From: JAHBNG01 sp039028975
GTDB lineage: Bacteria > Chloroflexota > Anaerolineae > Caldilineales > Caldilineaceae
DNA: 64,000 nucleotides
Direction of reading: 5' to 3'
Assembly: GCA_039028975.1 (NCBI GenBank)
Contig: JBCCHB010000001.1
Span: 62,001-126,000, forward strand
The notes under the pieces are model-generated. The model was not told where the DNA came from, made no database searches, and was given only the letters and a program-made list of their open reading frames with translations. Of this stretch, positions 16,094 to 23,662 are shown in pieces. Every line of letters starts with the position of its first letter. The stretch's first letter is position 1. Made by a program: the position numbers and the translations under genes.

Positions 16094-18286
16094 ATGACCT
16101 CCTTTGGACTCATTGCGGCTGCCGGCCTGCTTGTTGTAGGGGGTAGGAAATTGGTTGCCCTATCCGCGCGGCGACGTAAAACGCCTCACATCCAAATTTT
16201 AAAGGGGATCAATGATGAGCATGGTCAAACCAAATCCGCAGTTATCCCAATCAATAGGGAATTAATGCCCCAACGAGTTACGACGGCAGTTACGCGTCGT
16301 GTACGCACAATTCAACACTTTAAAACCCAAACCTTTGATCCGCTCTTTGAAGATAAGCGCACCGAGCACCTGAAAGAGATATCGCTGGATGAAAATGTAT
16401 TGAGTGAAGAAGAGAAGTTGGCCAATATGAGGCTTGTGATGGCATCGATCTTTATGGTTAGCACAACGGCTTCTCTGATCATTTATCCTCCACTTCTTTT
16501 TTTGCACATTCCGCCTTTCGTCTGGCTGAATATTCCTCTTTTCCAAGAGGCTTATCATGATCTTATCCAAAAACGCCGCGCTACAACGGTTGTAGTGGAT
16601 GCCTTAACGGTCCTATGGGCTTTGGTCTATTCGCCATTTAGCCCACAGATTTTGGTGGTTGGTGCCGCAAGCGAGTGGCTCTATTCCTATACCTATAAAA
16701 TCGGTACTCGTACCAAAGATGGCACCCGTAAGCAGCTTACCAACCTAGCAGGAGAACAGCCCAAAACAGTTTGGCTATTACAAGATGATATAGAAGTCGA
16801 AGTCCCCCTAGAGTCGCTACAGGCCAACGATTTAGTGGTGATCGAGGCGGGTCAAATGATTCCGGTAGATGGGCAGATTGACCAGGGTGTAGCCACGATT
16901 GATCAAAATTTGTTGACAGGAGAAGCACAGCCGATTGAAAAGGGGATCGGTGATCCAGTCTTTGCCGCAACAGTAATGCTATCGGGTCGCATTATTATCC
17001 AAGTGCAAAAGACAGGTCAGGAGACAGCTGTGGCCCAGGTAGGCCAGATGTTGGTTGAAACGACCGATTTCGCCTCAAGCGTGGAAATGCGAGGGAAAGA
17101 GCTTGCGGATCGTGCTGCCCTTCCCACCGTTCTCCTTAGTGGGGCGGCGCTACCGTTTTTGGGCCCTAGCAAAGCGTTAGGGATCCTCTTTTCTGGGATT
17201 GGTGCCAACATGAAGTTATTAGGCCCCATGAGCGTCTTAAACTACCTACAACGAAACGCACACCAAGGCATACTAATTAAGGATGGTCGGGCGCTGGAAC
17301 AGGTTATCAACGTGGATACGGTTGTCTTCGACAAGACAGGAACGCTGACCCTAGAACAGCCTAATGTGCGCCAGATTCACATCTTGAATCAGATTGATGA
17401 AGAGACATTGCTAACTTATGCTGCAGCGGCAGAGCAGCGCCAGACTCATCCTATCGCAAAGGCCATCTTACAAGCCGCAGAAGAACGCCAGATTGCGCCC
17501 CTAACAATTTGCGACTCGGCCTATGAAGTGGGGTATGGTATCCGAGTGACCGTGGATGAACAACTCATTCGTGTTGGCAGCCGGCGGTATATGGAGATGG
17601 AAGAAGTTACTCTGCCGGAGCCTACTAGGCAGATTGCGCAAGATGCTCACCAACAAGGTCACTCAGTCGTCTATCTAGCGGTGAATGAGGATTTGGCTGG
17701 CGTGATTGAATTACAGCCAACGATACGACCCGAAGCAAAACGCATAGTCGAATATCTGCAAGCCCGCGGCATAGAGACATATATCATTTCAGGTGATCAG
17801 GAAGGACCGACCCGCGAACTAGCCAAGCAGATGGAGGTTGCCCATTACTTTGCTGAAACCCGTCCCGAACAGAAGGCCAATCACATTGCGCGTTTGCAAA
17901 AAGACGGAAAGTTTGTCTGTTTCATTGGCGATGGCATTAATGATGCAATTGCCTTGAAACAAGCAAATCTCTCCATCTCATTATGTGGGGCAACCACCAT
18001 TGCCACGGACACAGCACAAGTTATCATGATGGACGAGACGTTGCACCATCTCCCCACCCTCTTTGAAGAAGCAGAAGCGTTTGAAGCGAATATGCAGGCC
18101 AATCTCGTAACAACCGTGATACCTGGTGTCGTCATCATCGGACTTTCACTAGTCGGGGCGATCGATTATGTAGCATCGGCTGGGATCTTTCTTACAGGGT
18201 TGAGTGCTGGAGTTGTCAATGCCATGATCCCGCGATTGGCAATGAGACATATCAATACCGATAAGAACGACGTTGTAGAACCGTAA
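16094..18286 (+). CDS. P-type ATPase, heavy-metal-like subfamily lacking the CPx motif
   Basis: 730 residues. Actuator motif LLTGEAQP at 273-280, phosphorylation site D413 in DKTGTLT, QTHP in the nucleotide domain as in P1B pumps, and hinge GDGIND. The transmembrane helix before D413, which in P1B pumps has Cys-Pro-Cys or Ser-Pro-Cys, reads NMKLLGPMSVLNYL here, so the metal-binding cysteines are replaced by Gly-Pro-Met (377-379). There is no N-terminal CxxC metal-binding domain; the first 110 residues are basic and unlike the family. The start at 16094 follows GGGAGAGG. Transported substrate is unknown. Confidence 0.8.
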   Translation: MTSFGLIAAAGLLVVGGRKLVALSARRRKTPHIQILKGINDEHGQTKSAVIPINRELMPQRVTTAVTRRVRTIQHFKTQTFDPLFEDKRTEHLKEISLDENVLSEEEKLANMRLVMASIFMVSTTASLIIYPPLLFLHIPPFVWLNIPLFQEAYHDLIQKRRATTVVVDALTVLWALVYSPFSPQILVVGAASEWLYSYTYKIGTRTKDGTRKQLTNLAGEQPKTVWLLQDDIEVEVPLESLQANDLVVIEAGQMIPVDGQIDQGVATIDQNLLTGEAQPIEKGIGDPVFAATVMLSGRIIIQVQKTGQETAVAQVGQMLVETTDFASSVEMRGKELADRAALPTVLLSGAALPFLGPSKALGILFSGIGANMKLLGPMSVLNYLQRNAHQGILIKDGRALEQVINVDTVVFDKTGTLTLEQPNVRQIHILNQIDEETLLTYAAAAEQRQTHPIAKAILQAAEERQIAPLTICDSAYEVGYGIRVTVDEQLIRVGSRRYMEMEEVTLPEPTRQIAQDAHQQGHSVVYLAVNEDLAGVIELQPTIRPEAKRIVEYLQARGIETYIISGDQEGPTRELAKQMEVAHYFAETRPEQKANHIARLQKDGKFVCFIGDGINDAIALKQANLSISLCGATTIATDTAQVIMMDETLHHLPTLFEEAEAFEANMQANLVTTVIPGVVIIGLSLVGAIDYVASAGIFLTGLSAGVVNAMIPRLAMRHINTDKNDVVEP

Positions 18287-18290
18287 ATAG

Positions 18291-18568
18291 AACAAAGATG
18301 AAAAGATTCGTAAGATTAAGAGTCTGGGCAATCTTCTAATCTTTGTTCGTTTTTCATCCTTCCGTGGTACGTTCTGATCCATGAATGTCTGCACTGAAAA
18401 TAACAAAGATGACAAGGTTCGTAAGACATAAATCTGGGCAATCTTCTAATCTTTGTTCGTTTTTCATCCTTCCGTGGTACGTTCTGATCCATGAATGTCT
18501 GCACTGAAAATAACAAAGATAACAAGGTTCGTAAGACATAAATCTGCGCAATCTTCTAATCTTTGTTC
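18291..18568. repeat. tandem 110-bp direct repeats carrying AACAAAGAT hairpins
   Basis: Two and a half units with a period of about 110 bases. Each unit opens with an imperfect hairpin AACAAAGAT…ATCTTTGTT (18291-18347, 18402-18457, 18512-18567), and the linker from the first to the second and the second to the third hairpin is identical over more than 50 bases. It starts 5 bases after the P-type ATPase stop. A fourth hairpin of the family is at 20041-20098. The gap 18287-18629 holds nothing else. Confidence 0.8.
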
Positions 18569-18629
18569 TATATTCCTCACCCGTGATGTATTACTATATT
18601 TAACGACTGATACAAGAAAAGCCCAGCGT

Positions 18630-19961
18630 TTATTTCAACAAAAGGGGGACGAAGATCTCGTTCTCCGTTATGGATACAATTTCGATCATTAGATTGAGTG
18701 GCTCGCTTTGATTGGCATGGTTTGCGGAACCCACCAATGGCGGTGTAGTGACCAGCCGTCCCGAAAAGGCTGCATGAGACGCGGTTGTCACACGGTTCCA
18801 TGAATGCCCCGTTGAACTTGCACAATCCCCTGCCACTGAATCCCCATTTTGTTGCCACAAGGTCAACCCATTGCAGCGAACAGAACTATTTTCATCCCCA
18901 TTGCCAATGGATGTCGTCAATACACCTGTGGCTGGCATGTTGTTGATGTTAAATGTAAAATCGATGGTTGAGGTATCCATCCCCGCTGTTTCCGTTAAGG
19001 AAGCAGACGTTTGAATCGAATCGAAATTCAATTTGGGTAAGGTGCCGATAAATGTACCCGTCCTGTCCGTTGTACCTGTAACAACATGGGTTACTTGCGG
19101 CACCCCGCCATACTGCCCCTTTACCACAACTTGTATCTTATTCAGTGGACTTGATTGGCCAGAAGTAAGTGGTCGAGTAAGCTTAATTTTCACTTTATCC
19201 TGTATCACAGACGTGACAGGAACTTCCCAACTCACCAGATTGTTCGCATAGTTTGCGTCCCCACCATTTGGCTCCATGACGATTATGTACTCTTGTTGGG
19301 AAGGAACATTGGCTTGAGTCGTAATCGTCACGACCTTGCGACTTCCTTGGTTGTCTTGCCCTTGTAGGCTGTCTATAGTACATTGAGCAGGGCTTTCTGT
19401 TGAATCGCAAGAGACGCCCTCAATATCTAGAATGGTCGAACTTGCTGTTGCCGTCACTGTGATTGGGGAGTTTTGTACAACAACAGGTGATAAGTTTTCG
19501 ATAACGACGGTCGATTTTATCTCATCACCCACGGATGCCGTGGATGGTGCCTGGGCAAGGTTCACGCTGATATCTGCACTTCCTCGTTCAACAACCCGGA
19601 TGGTCACGACCTGAGAATCGATGCCAGCCGGTTCACTATCATCTGTTACGCTAAACTCGATCTCAAAGCTGCCCGTCCGTGAGGGCGTCCATTCAAAGAG
19701 CGCTTCTGTGTTGGTTCGTTCACTCAGTGATGCCCCCGGTGGAGGACTGGCGAGGTTAAAAGTTAGCTCATCCCCATCTTCATCAGAGGCACGAATGAGC
19801 ATTGCAAACCTTTCACCCACAGCAATCGTCTGGTCGGGAATCGATTGTAAGATAGGGGCCCGATTATTTGATCCAGCTTGAGCCATTGGTCCCATGAGCA
19901 GCATAGTCAAGAGAGCTGCCAGGATAATCGGAATAGTCGCCTTCACATATGAAATGGTCAT
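18630..19961 (-). CDS. secreted protein with Ig-like/cadherin-like domains and C-terminal PLLLK tail
   Basis: 443 residues. Signal peptide at residues 1-29 (hydrophobic core IPIILAALLTMLLM, cleavage near AQA). Residues about 33-125 form an Ig/cadherin-like domain with the calcium-type motif ASDEDGDELTF. A second beta-domain (130-250) resembles DUF11/CARDB repeats for surface proteins. The end, ENEIFVPLLLK, is the short hydrophobic-basic tail seen on many secreted Chloroflexota proteins. Likely cell-surface; ligand unknown. The upstream gap contains a hairpin of the AACAAAGAT family. Confidence 0.7.
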   Translation of the reverse strand: MTISYVKATIPIILAALLTMLLMGPMAQAGSNNRAPILQSIPDQTIAVGERFAMLIRASDEDGDELTFNLASPPPGASLSERTNTEALFEWTPSRTGSFEIEFSVTDDSEPAGIDSQVVTIRVVERGSADISVNLAQAPSTASVGDEIKSTVVIENLSPVVVQNSPITVTATASSTILDIEGVSCDSTESPAQCTIDSLQGQDNQGSRKVVTITTQANVPSQQEYIIVMEPNGGDANYANNLVSWEVPVTSVIQDKVKIKLTRPLTSGQSSPLNKIQVVVKGQYGGVPQVTHVVTGTTDRTGTFIGTLPKLNFDSIQTSASLTETAGMDTSTIDFTFNINNMPATGVLTTSIGNGDENSSVRCNGLTLWQQNGDSVAGDCASSTGHSWNRVTTASHAAFSGRLVTTPPLVGSANHANQSEPLNLMIEIVSITENEIFVPLLLK

Positions 19962-20397
19962 TGTTTCTCCTTCGTCAATTTCATGGTTGATTTACTCAGT
20001 AGTTAAACTTGCAGCGGGCTGCACCAAAGGGGAGAAAAGCAACAAAGAGTACACAGATTGCGCAGATTCTCTATCTTGCTAATCTTCTAATCTTTGTTGC
20101 TTTATAGGGCAGTCCACACTTGCTTGGTTGCTTGTCCAGAGCCGGTCTGGCAAGCATCAAGGGCATTGCGGTCTACTGTGTATGACAAGACTGGTGAGGA
20201 AAGTCGCCGCCATACCCGCCAAAGAGGAGTATGGCGAATAACTGCGAACAGAATGCGAAGGGGGTGCGAATTGATGCGAATACGTCCGTCGTGTCTAGCC
20301 CAATTATGAGAGGATTCTACTGGTTCTAATGATCAAGGAACCTCATTCAAACCCCACGTGAACCTCATTCATCTCTCATCTTCTGTATGAAAACGGG
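19962..20397. other. intergenic stretch with one hairpin, otherwise no gene
   Basis: It contains the AACAAAGAT hairpin and, at 20200-20240, a local stem (CGCCATAC with GTATGGCG). Short frames here lack ribosome binding sites and recognisable motifs. Confidence 0.45.
20041..20098. repeat. AACAAAGAT hairpin, fourth copy
   Basis: AACAAAG at 20041 is mirrored by CTAATCTTCTAATCTTTGTT at its end, the same right arm as in the 18.3-18.6 kb tandem array. It lies about 80 bases upstream of the secreted-protein gene start. Confidence 0.6.
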
Positions 20398-20426
20398 TTG
20401 ACATACGCGACTTGGCTTGTTAAGAT
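20398..20426 (+). promoter_or_regulatory. sigma-70-type promoter candidate for the injection-system genes
   Basis: TTGACA at 20398-20403, a 17-base spacer, and TAAGAT at 20421-20426. It faces the Pvc16-like gene at 20684, giving a leader of roughly 250 bases that includes a dispersed repeat. Sequence match is good; activity is inferred. Confidence 0.45.
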
Positions 20427-20545
20427 AATGTAGAGTTCACAGACTATTGATATAAGGCTGTCTTTGTCGTTTCATTTCACTTCTGACGTTCACCCAAAAC
20501 AGACAAATTCATCTTGGAGTAGCTCATATTCACTTGTCAGTAGAT

Positions 20546-20612
20546 CGCAACTGTTCAGCGAGTACGCCCACATACGGCACGAGGCGTGCCTCCGCCATTG
20601 AGCTCTACTGAT
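20546..20612 (-). repeat. dispersed 67-bp repeat, copy 2 (inverted)
   Basis: Reverse complement of the 1525-1592 element, with the same 15-base hairpin GGCACGAGGCGTGCC and the same 14-base spacing to CTACTGAT. Confidence 0.55.
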
Positions 20613-20683
20613 TGTGGAGTTTCCCTATCCTGGCACGATCGACCATCAAATGAGTAGTTCATTCAAATCTGCAAGGAAAAATC

Positions 20684-21283
20684 ATGTTTCACGATCTCAA
20701 TAATTCAATTGAAAAATTGGTTACAAACGACCTGAACCGACCCGACGTCCACATTCGTTTTGTGACGCCAGATAAGATAGCGAAAATCGCTACTTCCATC
20801 GAAAAACCAAGTGTGAATTTTTTTCTCTATGACGTTCGCGAAAACCACGATTTAAGCATCGATGTGTGGAGGCAGGAACGACTTCCAAATGGTGTTGTAC
20901 AGCGGCATCAACCACCTGTACAAATTGAGTGTGCCTATTTGGTAAGTGTCTGGGTGCCGAACGATGACGAAGACACCGGAGCCAGTGATGAATATCGTTT
21001 GTTGGGTGAGGTTATGAAAATTTTGATGCGCTACCGTATATTACCGTATGCTGTTCTACAAGGCGAGCTGAAAGATAAAACGCCGCCTGTTCGGGCACAG
21101 ACGATTCAGCCGGGTGGTCTGCAAAGCCTGAGTGAGTTTTGGCAGACCATTGGCAATAAGCCCAAGGCTTCGCTCAACTATACGGTAAGGCTGTCCGTTG
21201 AGTTAGCAGAGCCAGAAGATCTAGAAGTACCCGTCATCCAGAGTGTGATCAGCATTCGACAGGGCGTTGAAGATGATTTGTAA
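20684..21283 (+). CDS. DUF4255 / Pvc16-like contractile injection system protein
   Basis: 199 residues with the DUF4255 N-terminal fold: NFFLYDVREN at about 46-55, the basic RLPNGVVQRHQPP loop, LVSVWVPND, and a conserved EYRLLGEVMKILMRY helix. In extracellular contractile injection systems this protein (Pvc16/Afp16) caps the tail tube. Here it is the first of two to three tail-type genes without any sheath, tube or baseplate gene in the window. AAGGA precedes the ATG, and a promoter candidate lies at 20398. It may be a relict or part of a dispersed system. Confidence 0.8.
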   Translation: MFHDLNNSIEKLVTNDLNRPDVHIRFVTPDKIAKIATSIEKPSVNFFLYDVRENHDLSIDVWRQERLPNGVVQRHQPPVQIECAYLVSVWVPNDDEDTGASDEYRLLGEVMKILMRYRILPYAVLQGELKDKTPPVRAQTIQPGGLQSLSEFWQTIGNKPKASLNYTVRLSVELAEPEDLEVPVIQSVISIRQGVEDDL

Positions 21284-21450
21284 TGAAAGGCAAAGTCGAT
21301 AAACGCAACCTATCGATTGTTCTTGTGGACTATCAATAATAAGACGGCATCCGCCGAAATTTTCGTAACTGCTAGCTGACTAGTTGGTCTGTCCTCGGCT
21401 TTATAATACAACCGGCAATGAAATCGCTATAGAGTCAATGGAACTAGCGC

Positions 21451-21855
21451 ATGAAGGATTTGAGGTCGATCAATGGATATAAACAACCACAAAATACCGT
21501 AACCGAGTTCCCCTTCACCTTGCCCCATGGCTTGGTTGATTCTGAAGGCGTTGTCCACAAAGAGGGTACCATGCGTATGGCCACCGCCTACGACGAAATT
21601 GCCCCGCTGAGTGACCCGCGGGTGCACAATAACCCCGCTTATCTGGTTATCATTCTGCTTTCGCGGGTGATCACCCGTTTGGGCGATTTGGAGGTTCTCA
21701 ACCCCAAAGCCATAGAGAATATGTATGCCAGTGATTTAGCCTATCTGCAAGATTGCTACCAGCGGATTAACCAAAATGGCCACAGTCGGCTGCATATAGC
21801 TTGCCCCCATTGCGAGGGTGAATTTGAGGTCGAGGCGGGCAGCCTGGGGGGGTAG
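21451..21855 (+). CDS. phage-tail-assembly-like protein of contractile injection loci
   Basis: 134 residues. The opening TEFPFTLPHGLVDSEG followed by MRMATAYDEIAPLSDPRV and a ASDLAYLQD motif is typical of small tail-assembly-type proteins encoded beside DUF4255 genes in eCIS loci. Near the C-terminus C-P-H-C (ACPHCEGEF) could bind metal; only one pair is visible. The gap of 167 bases after the Pvc16-like gene is larger than usual. Role in assembly is inferred from family context. Confidence 0.65.
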   Translation: MKDLRSINGYKQPQNTVTEFPFTLPHGLVDSEGVVHKEGTMRMATAYDEIAPLSDPRVHNNPAYLVIILLSRVITRLGDLEVLNPKAIENMYASDLAYLQDCYQRINQNGHSRLHIACPHCEGEFEVEAGSLGG

Positions 21856-21875
21856 CGAACGGCCACAAAAGTAAA

Positions 21876-21970
21876 CTATAGATATCCAGATAATGTTTTT
21901 CCGCGGCTCAGACCTGACAGGTTTTCAAAACCTGTCAGGTCTCTGGAAAATCTTTTTCAAAAAAACTATA
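21876..21970. repeat. long palindrome with exchangeable core, copy 2
   Basis: Core AGACCTGACAGGTTTT (21910-21925) and AAAACCTGTCAGGTCT (21927-21942) are perfect 16-bp arms around one base. The outer borders (CTATAG, GATAA, TTTTCCGC on the left; GGAAAATCTTT and ACTATA on the right) match the element at 9001-9085, whose core is different. It lies between two ORFs of the injection-type cluster. Confidence 0.65.
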
Positions 21971-21986
21971 CATAAGGAGCAAAAAC

Positions 21987-22211
21987 ATGCAAGACCGACT
22001 CCAACAACGATATGACCAACTCCAAGCCGAGTACGAAGCCGGCCAACAGATGCTGGACGACCTGGAACAGCGGCAAGCCGAGCTGCGCCAAACCATGCTG
22101 CGCATTAACGGCGCCATGCAGGTGCTGGAGGAGCTGCTGCAAGGAGAGGAAGAGTCGCAGGACGACGGTGCCGTATCGCTGGAAGAGGCTGAGGAGATTG
22201 TTGGGGAATAG
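21987..22211 (+). CDS. short coiled-coil protein
   Basis: 74 residues, almost entirely a Gln/Glu/Leu-rich heptad coiled coil (residues 1-50) followed by an acidic tail (EEESQDDG and EEAEEIVGE). The ATG follows AAGGAG by 9 bases. It resembles small coiled-coil chaperone-like ORFs but I cannot name a family. It sits directly after the tail-assembly-like gene, suggesting a linked role. Confidence 0.55.
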   Translation: MQDRLQQRYDQLQAEYEAGQQMLDDLEQRQAELRQTMLRINGAMQVLEELLQGEEESQDDGAVSLEEAEEIVGE

Positions 22212-22257
22212 ATCGGGGCAGCGGCCGTTGACCCATGTGGTGTGGTAGTGCAAAAGT

Positions 22258-23262
22258 TTATTCCCTCATCACCGGCAGATAGAGTAAACTGCCATTCTGC
22301 ACCTCAAGCGCCACGGGCCTTGCCGCCATGCCATCTTCATCCTCTGCGTGAACCACAATGAGATAGGTACCTGTCTCTTCAAAATCAGGATACTGGGCGG
22401 CGTACTGGTTGTTGCCTCGGCTCTGCAATAGGATGGTCGCCAGCGTATCCTCCAACACCAAATCCTCTGACTCGGTCGGTGGCGTATAGGAGGGTGGATA
22501 AATTACGGCCCAGACCCGTTCCACCCTCACATCATCCAGCACGGTTGCGTTCAGTTCGATAGTGTCTAGTTCGGTGCTGTTTAGCTTAGTACCATCGGCT
22601 GTGGATTGGTTGATCTGCTGCAGATGAACTGGAAGAGAGACCTGGACGATGTAAGGCGGCCAGAGATCATCGGGTAGCGAACCGGCGTAACCAAAGCCGC
22701 GCTGGGCAGCAATGACCGCATCATCTAGCTCATTGGGTACGCCATCACCATCCGCGTCCAGCCACGGCTCCTGAACGGGATAGGCAGACTGGGTGGCCAC
22801 ACGGGCGGACTGAAAGCTGCTAAGCACGCTAGAGCCTTGCCCCAAGGCAGAAATCAGCTGATCGGAGAAGGCGGCTCCTTGCTGGGAGGCATACGCAACG
22901 TTATGTACATTAGTGGAGGTGACCACAAGCCGACCTGCTTTGCTGATGCTCTGCGGCTCCTCGATAAAACTCCCTGCGTGACACATCTCGATAAAGACGT
23001 TGCTGATTAGCCCAGGCTTGGCGCTTTCCACTTGGCTCAACCATTCATCCAATTCTTGAGGGGCAATCCACTGTCGGCCTGGTTTATCCAGATAGAAGCG
23101 ATTGACTGTACCATGATCCACAAGAAAGAGATTGAGCGGGCGTCCAACACCTACCCGCTCGGCTGCCCACTGGAGAATGCCGTTGCGCAGGTTGTCTACG
23201 GTAGGTTGGGCGTCCACCATCCCTGTTGAGTCGGCATTGTGGCTCAGGTAGATACGATGAAA
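22258..23262 (-). pseudogene. C-terminal fragment of a C13 (legumain/caspase-like) secreted peptidase
   Basis: The open frame from the ATG at 23220 gives 320 residues with catalytic-type motifs VDHGTVN (His) and IEMCHAGSF (Cys), then a Ca-type DADGDGVPN linker, a beta-domain, and the tail LLYLPVMRE. Reading upstream in frame, the family motif RIYLSHNADSTG continues without a break until a stop at 23263. So the start at 23220 is internal to the domain and the signal peptide and preceding repeats are missing. The upstream DNA is unrelated. It is most likely a 5'-deleted gene, though a cytosolic product could still be made. Confidence 0.65.
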
Positions 23263-23662
23263 TCAACCAACAATCTCACGAACCAAAATGTTGGCGGGAA
23301 GAGGCAGAGAATATATTTTCTCCGCCTCTTCGCCCATCTATCAGGCACCTGTATAGCGCTCGGGTTGCTCTCCAGCATTGCCCTATCCTCTATGCAGGCT
23401 TGCTCAGTATACTATAATATATAGGGTAAATCGCGCTCTTTTTCGCGTTGACTCAAATTTTGGAGTATACTTAAGTAGCGTCATCAGGACGGAAGATTGG
23501 GTAAGTTTCGATTATCCGTCCTGATCCTTACCGAAGTACAATAGTTGGTTCACTTTTGGCATTCCACAGTGGTGAATTGACACATAATATCCGTAGCGTC
23601 AACTACTTTCCTCTATGCTTCTCAAAGTAAGATTCCTTCTTGAGTCAATATGCCCATATTGT
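23263..23662. other. intergenic stretch with an 11-bp-arm hairpin
   Basis: ATCAGGACGGA (23483-23493) and TCCGTCCTGAT (23515-23525) form a perfect stem with a 21-base loop. Otherwise no gene is supported. The hairpin could end transcripts of the amidohydrolase gene to its right, about 140 bases past its stop, but has no T-run. Confidence 0.45.

Noticed and set aside
16094..18286. Copper or zinc exporter annotation for the P-type ATPase
   Set aside because: The cysteine metal-binding motif and CxxC domain are absent, so metal specificity cannot be assigned.
18291..18568. CRISPR-like array
   Set aside because: The units are long (110 bp), contiguous and nearly identical throughout, with no unique spacers and no cas genes.
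20190..20250. GAGGAAAG and a nearby stem reminiscent of RNase P RNA
   Set aside because: The other universally conserved RNase P segments are not found downstream; the match is a short coincidence.
20684..22211. Functional complete injection system
   Set aside because: Sheath, tube, baseplate and spike genes are not in the flanking DNA, so only a fragment can be claimed.
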